From Lunularia cruciata (Eukaryota; Streptophyta; Marchantiopsida; Lunulariales; Lunulariaceae): DNA of 64,000 bases. Both the position numbers and the translations under genes were made by a program. This document shows, piece by piece, positions 47,750 to 60,615 of the stretch; position 1 is the stretch's first letter, and every line of letters begins with the position of its first letter. The DNA lies in the NCBI GenBank assembly GCA_948567375.1, contig OX419761.1, positions 31,374,501 through 31,438,500 on the forward strand, written 5' to 3'. The notes under the pieces are model-generated. The model made no database searches, was not told the DNA's origin, and was given only the letters and a program-made list of their open reading frames with translations.

Positions 47750-50700
47750 TCTGACAACGTGGCAAATATCACTTTTGCGGTAATCGGGTAAGTAAACTTT
47801 GTTCCCGCAGAGATACTATTCAGAATTGGTCAAACACAAAGCAAAGTAACAATTTCAATTCTTCTTGGTTGCGTCTTTAATCTCTCAAGTAGAAACCACA
47901 CCCAAAAGAGAGTAACAAGTTCACAATCTTGACAACTTGTCACGAATACACACTCCTTAATCACAACATAGCAAACTTTGTCCAAACAAATCTTGATTGT
48001 GATGATTCAGATTCTCTTGAAGATGGCTCTTCATTGTGAAATCGACTTTGCCTCAAAATTGTGTTACACCCCTCCACTGAAGGCACAACTTCCTCAATCA
48101 AAATTGCTTCACATCAACTTCACGCTGCACTCACAAATGCAAATTACTACCAACACTACAATTCCTCTCAGATCTGTCAAGACATTGCTCCAATTGCATT
48201 TCACTCAAGATCAAACACACAGAGTAAAGATCAAGGATACGGAATCCAACATCCAACAAGCACATTGATTTGCACTTTGAATTTCTCCACACACTCACAA
48301 ACACACACAAAAAGTTGACACTCGGAATTAAGGTCAAGCGATGAGCACTAGAAACAACACTTCACTTTATCTATCTTCAGAAATATGAATACTGAACAAC
48401 ATAATATTGCGAATGCCACTCTTAAATAGTGAAGCAAACGAGAGTTTTAACAAAAATACCGTTCTACAACAACTCTTCCTACCTATAGATCTAAAATGAC
48501 GATATATCTCTTCATATCTGCCTCTTCAAATCTCAAATCTGTTTCTACCCCGAGCCAATGTCTACCTCATCATCAACTTTCAAACCCGATGATCCCTTGA
48601 TAATTTCACCATCCTTGGGTCTACCTAATCCTACTCCTAACTCTTCTATTTCCACAATTTCTTCACTACAAACTATAATCGAGGTCATGGGCAATCTTCC
48701 TATCTCCTTATCTCCCGGCCCACTTTTCTCTAATGTATCAAATGACAAGTCCAAAGACATCTGAATTCCTACTTCTGCAACATCGGGTCTTTGTACGTCG
48801 TGCACATCCCTATGAAGTTGATCTAGTTCCGTTCTAATCAGATCTAGTCTGAGACACACATTGTCTCCCACCTCTAACATTTTCCCATCTACATGATCTC
48901 TCAGCCAAATTAATAAATTATTCAACTCTATATCCTTCACTTTTCTCTTGCGCGTCTCCTACACCAACAACTTCAACTTGTGCAATCTTGCCTCCCTGAG
49001 TTTACCTTCAACTTTCGTGCTTAGCATTGCCTTGATTTCATTCATGACTCCGCCTACCTCATCAGCTTCTTCTACAACCATAAGCTTCTCCTTCTTCCTC
49101 TCTTCCTCCAATTCACTATGATACATCTGGATTTTGTCTTCAAATTTGGCCTTCAATGCTTCCTTCTCCCTCTTATTCACAGAGATTTGCTCCTCTACTA
49201 CTTGCACCAATCCTTACAACCGGTTTTCTTCTCTACTGCGCTCTACTAACTCACATTGCCAGGCTTAATCTTTCTCCATTGCCTTCTTCTTGAGACTCTC
49301 CAATTCTTGCTCCATTACTGCTGCAATTGCTTTTGAAAGAATTAACTCTACACGTGCATCTACAAGTCCTCCTTTCAACACTGCAACCAACATAGTACTC
49401 TCCTTTGACTCCTTGCAACTCTTGACTAATTCCTCTTGGGTCACTTCAAAGTGCTTACTCCAAAGAACCTCCTCAACCCAAAGTTCTTTGACTTTCATCT
49501 CCACCCTCGTTAACTTACTTTGCAACAACGAGGTTTCCAAACTCCAGGTCTTTACTACTGCCAACTCGTCTGGCACTTCAAGATTGGCACTTACCATTTC
49601 CATCTTCTTTTGCTTGAGCATCATCAACAATAGACATACTACCTTAGACAGATAGTCCATTCCTTTGCACTTTGCTTCATCAGCTCGGTCTTTGGGTTCC
49701 AACCACTCCACTTCTTGCACCTTGCCCTGAAGTTGCAATCTTCGTACCTTCAAAGTTTCTTCTTCTAAACTTTCTCCTTCTTCCATAGTAACTTTACTAG
49801 GCCCCACTTCAGATGCGGTCATAAAATTCTTCCCCTTGGCAGTGCAAGGTTGTGCCACGCCTTCCTCTCCCTTCTTCTTCTCACTTCCTCATTCAATCAG
49901 GGAAACCTCGGAACTTGGCTTTCCGGCATTGGTCATTGGCTTTCACATTTGCTGGACCTCCGCTTTGCCTTTGTTGCCACTGCTTGACTCCTCACTTTGT
50001 AATGTGAACTCCTCTTCCTCTCTCAACATGTCTTCCTTCAATCCAGATTCTCCTGCTGACTCTTCTTCTGATTCTGGCATGACTTCCTTCGTTCTTAGTA
50101 CCACTATTGTTGGGTTAAGCTTTGGAACCTTCTGGGGCTAGACTGTCACAACACAACTCTTAGGCTTGGCTCTCTTTCTAGCCCTTGGAAGGTCAATTGC
50201 TACAATTTTCTCCTTCCCATTCTTTTTGTAGTACTCATCTCCATCTGCACTCTCTCCATATAATATCGCTCATCTACATTTGCTTCCCTCCGTAAATCCG
50301 GATGGAAGTGCAAACACATTTGATTTTGTTCTTCCAAGGTTAGCAAGTTCAACCCAAAATAAAAATGTGCTGCAAAGGGCACAAAGTAATGTGGTGGCAT
50401 ATCCATTCTCCAGCCCAAAATCATCTGCCCCACTCTCTGATGCAGACATTTTGCCCAATCTACTCCCCCTCCCACAAATATTTGGTGAAAGAACACCGTC
50501 TGTTGCATAGTAACATAGGTGGTTCACTCTGGCTTGAACATTGCCATCATTGCTCTTACTATCCCTCTCCACTTGGGATCTCTATAACTATCCACCTTAT
50601 ACCCATTCTTGGTGCGAGGTTGATTAAACGAATTCCTCACTTTGGCAGTCTCTTCTGAAGCATCACACTTCCAATAGAAGGTAGTGCCTCCTACCTCTCT

Positions 50701-51505
50701 TGCTTCTCTTCTCAAAACAACTCTCCAATCCACCTCTGTCCATTAAGTGGGATTCCTTCTCTTCCATTTGTGCTTTGGTCCATCCTTGCAATTGCTTGCT
50801 ACAATTTTGACCATGAAACCTAGAAAATTGAAGTTCCAATTCCAAGCCAGGAATGTGATGTGAAGTCTCGTCGAGACTTTGATCCGTGCTATTACTTCTA
50901 ATCTCCAAATTGCAAGCCCCCTCACCGCACTCTGCTTACTCATTTTTGGGTTCATTGTGTGCTTCCTCACCCTCTTCTTGTGGAAAATTGTTCCCAAGAT
51001 CCTAACCCACTCCTCCTCTTGTCGATTTGCAATTTGCATTACTTCGGGTTGACTCTGAATAGGCGCCGGGTAGCAACTGGACATTGCTTACTTCCTTGCA
51101 CGACTTGTAATTTTAAAGTCTTGCGCTAATTGGTTGTTCTTCAATTGCTCCTCCTCTTCAATCTCCAATTTGATGAAGTTGGTTCTTATCACTATCAAGG
51201 ACTTCTTGATCCCAAGGTCATTACTTCCCGCATACTTTCTTGATTGCGCCAACTACAAAGAAGTTTGTTATAGGTGCTTCGGAACTGATCACGCCGCCCA
51301 ATACAAAGTCTCTCCTTCTTCTTCTTCATCTTCATGTCTTCGGGTTCTACTTCGTGTCTTGACCCGAGGTTGACTTCAGGTTTTACTTCAAACCTCCACT
51401 TCTTCTTATCTCTTCCCAATTTAGCCCTCTTTAGGCTCTATCCACATACTTCTTCTTCATATTTTCCTAAATACTATTCCAAAACAAAAAGTTGTGGGTA
51501 CCACA
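47750..51505 (-). repeat. 3' LTR of E2
   Basis: Starts TGTGGTACCCACA at 51505 directly after a polypurine tract, and ends GTTGTCAGA at 47750. It is 3756 bases against 3680 for E1. The beginning at the tract shows that the coiled-coil frame lies within the LTR. Confidence 0.85.
48545..51084 (-). pseudogene. LTR-encoded coiled-coil frame, E2 copy
   Basis: Pieces at 50743-51084 (ITFLAWNWNFNFLG), 50524-50733, 50200-50508 (VDWAKCLHQRVGQMILGWRMDMPPHYF), 49265-49858 (197-codon coiled coil), 48959-49210 and 48545-48940 read as one protein of roughly 800 residues with few breaks. Its first Met is about 420 bases inside the LTR. No enzyme motif, signal peptide or membrane segment is evident. Function unknown. 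Confidence 0.7.
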
Positions 51506-51516
51506 TACCCCCTCCC

Positions 51517-53091
51517 TCAAATGTGAGCATCCCCGTGAACACCGACTTCCGATTCTTTATACAAAGTTGGGTCCGTGGTCCAATATTTTCTAACCCTCCA
51601 CCCGTTTACTCGAGTGGCAAAAGGATTGCCTTCCAGGTCTGCAAGTTGAATAGAGCCATTGGCATATATGTGCATAACACGATATGGCCCAATCCACCGC
51701 AAATGAAGTTTCCCTGGAAAAAATATGCAGCGATTGTCATATAACAACACCAAGTCACCTTCTTGAGCAGCCACCGGCTTGATTCTCTTATTGTGCCTGA
51801 CTTTTTGCTGTTCTTGGAATTCCTTTGTGGTTTGCATTGCATCGTCCCTTTTTTCTTCTAACCACATCAGTTGATGGATCTGCAGATCCTGGCTTTCTTC
51901 CTTTGACAATCATTCTTTGCAAAGAATTTGATATGGCGGTACTTCAAATTCAATTGGTAGTATGGTATGCAATCCGTATGTCAGGAAATAAGGAGTTTGT
52001 TTGGTAGTAATCTTTTCAGTTATTCTATATTCCCACAAAGCTGCAGGTAACTTCATGTCCCAATTGTAGGCATAATTGACTATTACCTTATTCAAAATTT
52101 TGCACAACAATCCATTGGCCTTCTCCGTTAGTCCATTTGCTTTTGGATTGTAGGGCATTGTCTTCTGATGTTTAATTTGGAAGTACTTGGTTAACGCTTC
52201 TACCATTGAGTTCAAAAAATGAGTTCCCCTATCACTAACCAGTTCCAGAGGACACCTATATCGGGAAATGATGTTTCGGAAGAAAAATTCTGCAACTATT
52301 TCTGCATCATCTCTTCGTGTTGCCTCCGCTTCTACTATCTTGGTCACATAATCAATGCATACCAAGATGTATCTCTTCCTCGTGACTCTGGTCACTAGTT
52401 GAATGGGACCCACAAAATCAATACCCCATTTCTCAAATGGGGCCAATGGCAAAATTGGTTTCAAAGGCCATAGGGAAGTCAATGTTGGTTTCCCTATTCG
52501 TTGACAGACATCACAACTTTGAATATAGGCATAAGTATCTTTATACATCGTAGGCCACCAATACCCTGCCGAAAGGATTTTCTTCACCGTAGTTTTCAGG
52601 GCATAGTGTCCTCTTGATGCTTCAGAGTGTAAGGATTCAATGACTCCTCCGACTTCGTATGCCTCTAAACATCTCCGAAGTACTTCATCTTTGCCCATCT
52701 TAAACAAAATGTTGTGTTTTAATTGGTACGGTCCCATCTTCCGGAGGAAGTCTGCCCTCTGCTTTGGGTCCAGCCCCTCAAGACAATGACACATATGCAG
52801 ATAGTGATATTTGGCCGCATACCTTGTACTTTGAATAGCCATCAGATGATATAGCTCTTCATCAAGAAACAGATCATCAACTTCCAAGTCTTGGTCTTGA
52901 GTTTCTAACCTAGATAAGAAGTCCACATTTGAATGCAAAGCTCCTTTCCTTACTTGTACAGTGTATGTGAATTCTTGTAACAACAAGATCCATCTTGCAA
53001 TTTGCTCAGACAAATCTGCCTTCTTGACCAAATGTTGCAATGCGTAATGGTCCACATAGAAGACAAACTTGTATCCCGGCAGTAGTGGCAA
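51517..53091 (-). pseudogene. Integrase and pol C-terminus of E2
   Basis: The frame 51910-53091 (393 codons) begins in RNase H (FYVDHYALQHLV), then has the integrase zinc finger (LHSEASRGHY..., CDVCQRIG) and all three core acidic segments: GIDFVGP, LVSDRGTHF and GLTEKANG. The frame 51517-51909 continues with GDLVLLYDN and HLRWIGPYRV, ending beside the polypurine tract. The wording groups it with non-chromodomain plant gypsy elements (Tat/Athila), not with C or I. Confidence 0.85.
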
Positions 53092-53479
53092 AATTTCTTG
53101 CAGGCATGCACCATTCTGAGGGCTTCTCTTTCAATCGTCAAATAGTTCTTTTCTAAGATTGATAGCATACTAAACCAGATAGTCCTTCTTCTTCTTGTCC
53201 TTTTGACTTAAGACAACTCCAATTGCCATGGACAAAGTGTCCACATACACATGAAAAGGGATGTCCCAATTCGGGGCCCTCATAACTGGTGCTTCAACCA
53301 GTTGCCGCTTCAATACTTGGAAAGCATCTTCTTGCACGGCTTCCCACAAATAGTCTTTGGACTTCTTCAGCAGCTTTGTAAGGGTGCAGCAAGCACCGCA
53401 TAGTTTGACACGAAGTGTCTGTAGTATCCGACATGTCCTAAGAAGGCTCTCAGCTCCTGGATATTCTTTGGGGATTCCA

Positions 53480-54392
53480 AAGCTGAGATTACTTTAACCT
53501 TCTAAACATCAACTTCAATACCTTGGCTTGACACCCGATGCCCCAAGAGAATTCCCTCCTTCATTGCAAAGAAGCATTTCTCCGGGTGTAATGACAAACC
53601 AGCAAAATGACACCTTTCAAAATTTTGGTGAAGGTAATCCAAATGTACATCTCTTTGTCCAAACACTCACAAATCATCAATGAAGACTTCCACAAATTTG
53701 TGCAGAAAATCCTTGAAGATTGCATTCATCATCCGTTGGAAAGTAGCAAGAGCATTACACAACCCAAAGGGCATTTGATTGTAAGCAAAAGTGCACGTAT
53801 CGGTGGTGAATGTAGTTTAATCCTTGTCTTCTTCTCGGATGGATACTTGATTGTACCCTGAAAATCCATCAAGAAAACTGTAACAAGGATGACCAGCTAC
53901 TTGGTCCAAAATTGTATCAGTAAAAGGTAAAGGATGATGATCCTTCTTCGTCACTACGTTCAACTTGCAAAAATCTTGGCACACTCAAATCTTCCCCTTT
54001 TTCTTCTTTGGAACAATGACAATGGGTGAAACCCATGCACTACTTAAGACATGAAAGATTATTTCGTTCCCTTAGTACTTGTCAATTTTGTCTTTCACCA
54101 AGAGGGAGTACTCTGGGTTCAGGCGGTATTGTCTTTGCCAAACCAGAATTGCACCTTCAACTAGATCAATCCGGTGTTCTCCAAATTTTTGTGGAATGCC
54201 CGGCATTTGATCAATAGACCAGGCGAATACATCTTGGAATTCTATAAACAGGGCAGTGTATCCTGCTAACTCCTCCGGAGTGACTGTCTTCAAGATCTTC
54301 AAAATTTTTCCTTTAGTCAAGACCACATCTTGACAATCATCGGGGTTGATGACTCCTTCAACATGGCTTACTTGGCTCAACCCGAGAGTCAA
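53480..54392 (-). pseudogene. Reverse transcriptase of E2
   Basis: The N-terminal part (54072-54392) has FAWSIDQMPGIPQKFGEHRI. The rest shows [35 protein letters not shown] and EVFIDDL in order, with stops and frameshifts. The Asp pair of the active site is present. Confidence 0.8.
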
Positions 54393-54676
54393 ACTGCAGT
54401 CAAACCCCCTTCCTCCAAGTCTTGTTCACCCAAGGTGATGTTGTATGGGTCTTCGTCTTCAACCTCTACCTCGTAGCATTCCAGATAATTAACTTGGACT
54501 TTGTCTTTGGAGTCTTTGGAAGACGAAGACGATGAATCTTTGGATTTATCTTCGTCTTCCGACAAAGTAGTTTCCCCAAGGTGAGGAACCTTCGTCCAAC
54601 TCACGGTCACCAGCTTCTGATCTTTGGACAAAATGTCCTTAAACCTTAACTTTTGTTGGTGCCAATCCACAATAAC

Positions 54677-55201
54677 CTAGGCACTATACAACCAGGGTTT
54701 TCTAATCAAGAGAGGATAACCAGTTTTGGTTACTGGTCGCAACACAATGTAATTTAACTTGAAGAGCACCCCTCCAATGATCGTAGTGATATTTGACAAC
54801 ATGCCCAAAGGCCATCTCTTGGTTTGATCCACAAATTTCAGAATTCGGGGTGTTGGTTCAAACATGGTATACCCCAGTCGATGTGTAGTGTCTTCTATCA
54901 TGACATTCACACCCAACCCCAAATCAATGGGTTTGGATGTGATCATGTACCTTGCAATCTCCGCATCTACTTTGGGAGATCCCAAATCTTCCTGTTCAAT
55001 ATGATAAATTGCGGGCAAGTCTTTCTTGGTCATTGCCCTTACTTTCTTGAGGGCTGAACTCATCTGCTTTTTGTACAGCTTGTTGTCCTCCCACAATTGC
55101 TTAAATGTGACATTAGCACTCGTAGACGCCATATCAGCCACAATATCATACTGTGGGACTTCTCCCAATTTCACCTTCTTTGCCTTTGTCTTTGGGTCCA
55201 A
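54677..55201 (-). pseudogene. Protease region of E2
   Basis: 174 uninterrupted codons. Toward the end, IDLGLGVNVM occupies the place of the retropepsin active-site loop and is followed by LNYIVLRP and a YPLLIRKPWL end, as in Tat-type proteases. Confidence 0.65.
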
Positions 55202-55417
55202 AGTCTATCCTTGTTCAAATCGGACTTCGGGGTGCTTCAGAATGGTAATCAGAGTACGTACGGCCTTAACCCAATGATCTTTGGGTTGACCAACTTTGGC
55301 TTGGATCAAGTTCTTTACTTCGGACCTGATATCCGCTGGAAAAACTAGAGGCTGTGTCTTTGTGTTCTCCTCCAAACTCATCTCCTACATGCGGAGTACT
55401 GCTTCCTTGATTTCTTT

Positions 55418-56420
55418 CTACAAGGCTTTTGCTTTAGCTTTTGCTAGGATCTTTTCCTCCTTAGCAGAAAGGTAGCTTTTGGGCATAGCCTCTTTGCCTT
55501 TTGTATAGACAAAGAATAGCACTCCCTTCACTTTGGGATCATGCTTCTTCTTCCCCGTGCATGTCTCTACCTTCAAAATTTTGATGTCTAGCCATTCTCC
55601 TTCTGAAGCGGGACTCCCTTCTTGAGGCCTCTCTTCCTCCAATGTTATACAATTTACATTTGTATCCCCTTTTGCTTGGAGCGCAACATGCTCAATGGAG
55701 GTCTGTACATACTTTACAGGCGGCTTTGGGTTGGGTGGTTGCAGGCACTGATTTCCCATATGCCCTAATCCTTTACAATTTCTGAAATGTACACAATTTT
55801 CCGTCTTGGCTCCGGACAATTTGGAGACCAATGTCCCATTGAGCCACAATTGTAGCAACCACTTGATGCAACATTTTGAGGCCTATTTTGGCTGCCCATT
55901 GGTGGTCTTTGTGGGGGAGTGTTATTGTTGTACTCCCTTAGTCCATACCTTGGACCTTGGTACGATGTGCTTGCCTGAGGCTGTACCTCTTGGGTTTTGG
56001 TACACAACCTCTTCTTACTCACTTTGGTCCCAATTGAGAACCCAATCAATTTGTTGCACTGGAAATGCAATGCGGGTCAAACACTCCGTATTAGCATGGC
56101 CGGATTTTCCACACGCAGTGCACCATACATTTGGTTGGCCAAATGATGGAGGCTTTCTTTGGTCCTTAGCTCCAATCATCTGGATCTTGAAATTTGCAAA
56201 CTCTAAAATAAGAGTTTCCAGCTTCTGGTCCGCCTTAGGTACATTCTTTGATGGCGGTGTAACTGGTTTCTTTCCTCTACGTCTTCGTATTCTTTGTGGC
56301 TTTGCTTCTTCTTCGGATTCCAAAGAAGAACTTGAGATGTGGAGGATTCCTCCAAAGAACGGGATGTGCTGCGAGAAGCTCTCCTTCCCGTATGCCCCAA
56401 AATTCCCGGCAGCGAAATGG
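55418..56420 (-). pseudogene. Gag C-terminal half of E2 with zinc knuckles
   Basis: Two intact CX2CX4HX4C knuckles are encoded at 56081-56122 (CTACGKSGHANTEC) and 55816-55857 (CYNCGSMGHWSPNC). A third (NCKGLGHMGNQC, about 55760-55800) lacks its first Cys. The capsid part is missing. Confidence 0.8.
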
Positions 56421-57902
56421 TAAGCTCCTTGGTCTCAACAAAAATATTACTTAGTTCCATAAGAATTAGTCCACCAAAGTGTAATGTGTCAATTTGATGG
56501 TTTTTGGTTAAGACTACCACTTCACCTCTTCTAAGTGTTCCTACTATTTTTTGAGCACATGCAATAGCTTCAAAAACTATGCAAGAACTTTGTACCATTA
56601 TTTCTTGTCAAATTTTCTTTTTAACTCCCCACCCCCCTCTTTGAAGTTGTCAAGAGCTTTTATTGGACTCATATCAATTGTAACAACTTATAGATCAAGA
56701 AATACCTCCACTTATTCTTGTATGCTAATCTTTTGCAGCAATCCTCATAGTCGGGTTGAAACCATCTACACAAAATCCATCAATTGGAAATTTTTCAACA
56801 ACAACCCTTCTTGCACACTATCTAAGTGATCTCCCTTCCTTTTGCCAACACTTATCATTCTAGTATTGTGCCAAGTGAGACCTTTATTAATCAAGTAAAC
56901 ACATGCAAACACACTTGTAGAATGGTCTATGATTTCTATTATGAACAATCAAAAGTATTGATTCATTCTCAAGATCTAGTTCTCAACCACTCCCATGAAG
57001 CATTGTCATTTGTAAGGCTTGATGTTGCATGTCTTCTTCATTTAGTAATAACAATGTGATTTTATTGTTGACCAAGGTCTATATCACCATCATGGGTGAC
57101 TCTACATGTACTTTGGTTGTTACTATTGGGGTTTGCATTGGTTTATTTTGCATTACATTATTGCTCCTAAATATACATACTTGAATTTATAATGCCTCCA
57201 TTGTAATCTTATTTCTCAAAACTTGTTAAACATCCCTTGCATTCCTTGCAGTCCTTGCATTAGATCTTGAAAATTTTATGGCTCCATGATTTGTACATAT
57301 TATGGATTCTCAATAGATATTTCCTACTTCAATACAAGGTTAATATGATCACTTGGAAAGGAGCACAAACCATTGAGATTACCATTATGACTTCAAGGCT
57401 ATTACTCATTGAAAGTATTCCTCACCAAAATTGTGAATCATAAAATCCCTAAATATCAGTTTTGGTCTAACTATATAATGGATTTCTACTTGAGTGTTGA
57501 AAGGAAGAGAAGAGAATTTGGTATATTTAGATTAGTTGCATCATAATAGAATGCAAATCATCAAATTCCACTCTCTTTCATACTTCACAATAGGTAGAAT
57601 CATAGGGTTTGGAAAACTCATTATTATGTTCATAAAACCTACTCCAAAATGGTAAATGAGGTACACTCTCACTTGGTGGCATTGGATGTACATAATCTTG
57701 ATGTGGAAAGGATTTAGGAAGGGAAAATAAGGTGCTAGAAATTGTACTCCAAGAGCATCCATCCCATAATCCCTTTAAAACACCCAACCTCTCAATTTGC
57801 ACTACTCCTTCTACCCTTGAAATTACTCAGTCTCAATAGCTTGTGTTCCTTCAAGAGGGATGATTTACTTACTTAGATTAGAACACTTGATCTAATTACC
57901 AC

Positions 57903-58397
57903 TATAATAGCCCAAAGACAATAGCACACAAAATTTGGAATTCCAAAAACTCTAATGCCACAAAGGAGTACTCTATCTTTATTATATAGAAAAGAATATC
58001 CACTCTGAGGGAGCTACACCCTTAGATTAGATACATGGATTGGTGGCATGTCAACCCTTGTTCCATTTGGTTTGTCAAACTTGTTTGACCAAATGGAATT
58101 TTTTGAGAATCTTTATGGATGAAGCTCAGAATAGCATGGAAGAGGTACCATTGGAAAGATCTCAATGAGACAAAGAGAAAGGTTAAGTGTCATTTTCCAA
58201 AGCCTAATTCTTTTCTTTAGACCTCTAAAATTGGCTCTAAAGTTTTTGGTGTGTTTTCAACCATTGCCCTATTAACAAAAATCCTCTTTTGATGACTCCT
58301 CTATCTGATCTACTTAAACCATCATGTATAACATATGTAAAGAGATTACCAAGCCAATTTTCACTTGCAACTAATTTGTCTAGCTAATGGTATTACA
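57903..58397 (-). repeat. 5' LTR of element F
   Basis: Starts TGTAATACC at 58397 and shares 'tctttattatata', 'ctcaatgagacaaa' and other blocks with the element C LTRs. A primer-binding-site-like TGGTAATTAGATC lies just left of 57903. Confidence 0.75.
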
Positions 58398-60490
58398 ATT
58401 TAATACCATTTCTTGTACTACTTTGTTCTTTTCTCTTTCTTTGGTAAGAGATTAGACTCATTCTTTGATCTCATTTATGCATACTTTCTCTAGCATAGAG
58501 TTATACTTATTATATAGCCATCATACTACCACAAGGGGTTACCATTCTTGTAGTTTGTATTGGCTATGACAAGTTATTAGCTAAGTGCACTTGCCATAGA
58601 GATCCTTTATGAGCTCTTTATTTGCTATTGCTCACTTCACTACTTTGAGAGAGGTGCAAATTACCTTTCCATCATAGCTCTTTTGTTCACTTTGAAAGGA
58701 TACCTCTACAATTAACCCTCTAGAAGATGTAGTTAGAGCTTTGTCTACCTTTACATTCAACCTTGAGTTCAAAAGTCCAAACTTGTAAATGTCAAATGTG
58801 GAGTCCATTTTTAATCATCACTCCCTTAGATTTTCCATATAGTTTTAGCTTTTAGAATAAAATTATAGTTTGTGTACTCTTATTTAGGAATATTAATTTT
58901 TATGGTTCTTACTTCTTTGACACTTGAACCAAGGCATAGCTCATGCTCATTTACTTCCACATTGTTTGGGTAACACATAAATGGTTACTTCCATTTGCTA
59001 GATATTATGTACCTAGAGCCTCTTATTTGACAAATACCTTCACACTTAAAAGATTTACTCTTACCTTCTTTTTGGTATATTTGGTAGTGTTATGTTTATA
59101 CCTTCTTCACTTTTCTAGGGCCAATTATGCTTCCAAAGGCTCCAATGGTTGGTGATAAGTCTTCTCATAACGGTGTGATTTCACAAACAAGAAGCTTTAG
59201 CACCATGGGCCTTTTTTTACAACATAGGCTTTAATGACTCCTTGCTAATTGATAGGATAATACATTGGTAAATTCAAGGATATATGATATTCATTCATAT
59301 CCTTGCTTGGTTTATAATCTTTTATTAAGCTTTTTTATTTGTATAGTACTCATTCATTAATGGACTTCTTATCTTTAGGTTTTAGTAATATTCAATTCCA
59401 TCTTAATGAGCATATGTACTCTCATACCTTTGTCCATATACCTTTATCCATATCCTTATTAATCTATTTCTTCTAATTGAGCTAGGATTCAAGAGGTTAG
59501 CTTTATGCTTGTCTTTTGATTGAGGATTTCCACTATTAGAGGAGTTCACTACATCATTTTATTTATGATTGAGTTTACCACATCAAACATTCTTAGGTCT
59601 ACCATACCATTGTGCTTGGGATCTTGATATGATACATATGGTATACACATTTTTATAATTTGCTTTAGGTGGAGAGCTCACTAGAACACATACATTATGT
59701 TATTAGGGATATATTGGCATGGATTTTTTTGGTCTACATGGTCTTTAGTCTAGATCAAGTAACATATTTGGACTTGTTAAGTCCATCTACTTGGAGAGTG
59801 AGAGCAGATGTAATAACTTTTATTGATGTAGTGGATGATAACAACCTACTAGCAGTCTTTAGCACAAGTAGTTACATAAACCAAAGCAACAAGGACCGTT
59901 ACACACGGACAAGAAATACCCTTGCACCATAACTAACCTCTAACACATTTTGTATCCTTGGCTTTGAAAAACCTTTGAACTTTGTGTACATCCTCTCTCG
60001 ATACTATGGCTATTTCTTCATTTTACACTATTAAGGTCCTTATATTCCTTATTTTGTAACAAGATATACTGTTTGACTCGTTTTTTATTCTCTTTCCCAC
60101 TACAACTATACATTCACCAATAGGATGAGCTTTCAAGAACTGATCCATACTTTATAATCTCCTCTAATCCGGGCAGTCTGGAAAGTTTTTCTCCTTCCCG
60201 TCAAATGCTCTTTAGTCTACCTGCACGTTGAGATTCCAAAAGCTAGGTTCTCTCAGTCCATGTGATCATCCCCACCCCTTTGGCTTATTTTTCCTCTTAG
60301 CGCCTTTCACCTTCATCCATTCCACACACCTCAAACTTATGGAGTCCGTGGCCAGTTTAGACTGTTCTGTGTCCAAATTTAACCTCTCCACTTCCAAATT
60401 ATGAACATTTAGAGATTTCCCGTGCTCTGTTGCCTTCCGGTATTTCTCTTACATATCCACTCATACTATTGCATGCAAAGCCTATAGTTA
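58398..60490. other. AT-rich sequence, no gene recognised
   Basis: Scattered short frames on both strands, none resembling a known protein. It may be old repeat sequence beyond recognition. Confidence 0.35.
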
Positions 60491-60615
60491 GAAAAGGGCA
60501 ACCGCATAGAAAACATTGAGGAGGGGAAGACCCATCAACCCGTACAAGGGTGAGACAAAATAAGTGAAATGGGCTAAACCCCAATAGAGTCCATATGAGA
60601 AATCTGCCCTGAAAC
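60491..60615 (+). repeat. Dispersed repeat, copy 2
   Basis: Plus-strand copy of the repeat at 12955-13075 with about 80-85% identity over its best blocks, starting at 'gggcaaccgcatag'. Confidence 0.7.

Larger units (their letters stand above)
47750..56420 (-). mobile_element. E2: Tat/Athila-like gypsy element with a 3.76 kb LTR
   Basis: Minus order: gag end with zinc knuckles (55418-56420), protease (54677-55201), reverse transcriptase (53480-54392), RNase H (52930-53400), integrase (51517-52930), polypurine tract (GAGGGAGGGGGTA, about 51506-51518), 3' LTR (47750-51505). The 5' LTR and the first part of gag are absent, yet CAAGC (47745-47749) and TAAGC (56421-56425) flank it like a target-site duplication and the host continues on both sides. 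Integrase is uninterrupted; other domains carry stops. Confidence 0.85.
43260..58397 (-). mobile_element. Element F: host chromovirus split by E1 and E2
   Basis: Element-C-family sequence resumes in three blocks: 43260-43533 (protease region), 47214-47749 (protease to gag knuckle) and 56421-57900 (gag), followed by a 5' LTR at 57903-58397. Joined in that order they follow element C from 26250 to 28480. Fragment G (30472-32117) is probably its pol. It is the oldest layer here and strongly decayed. Confidence 0.7.
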
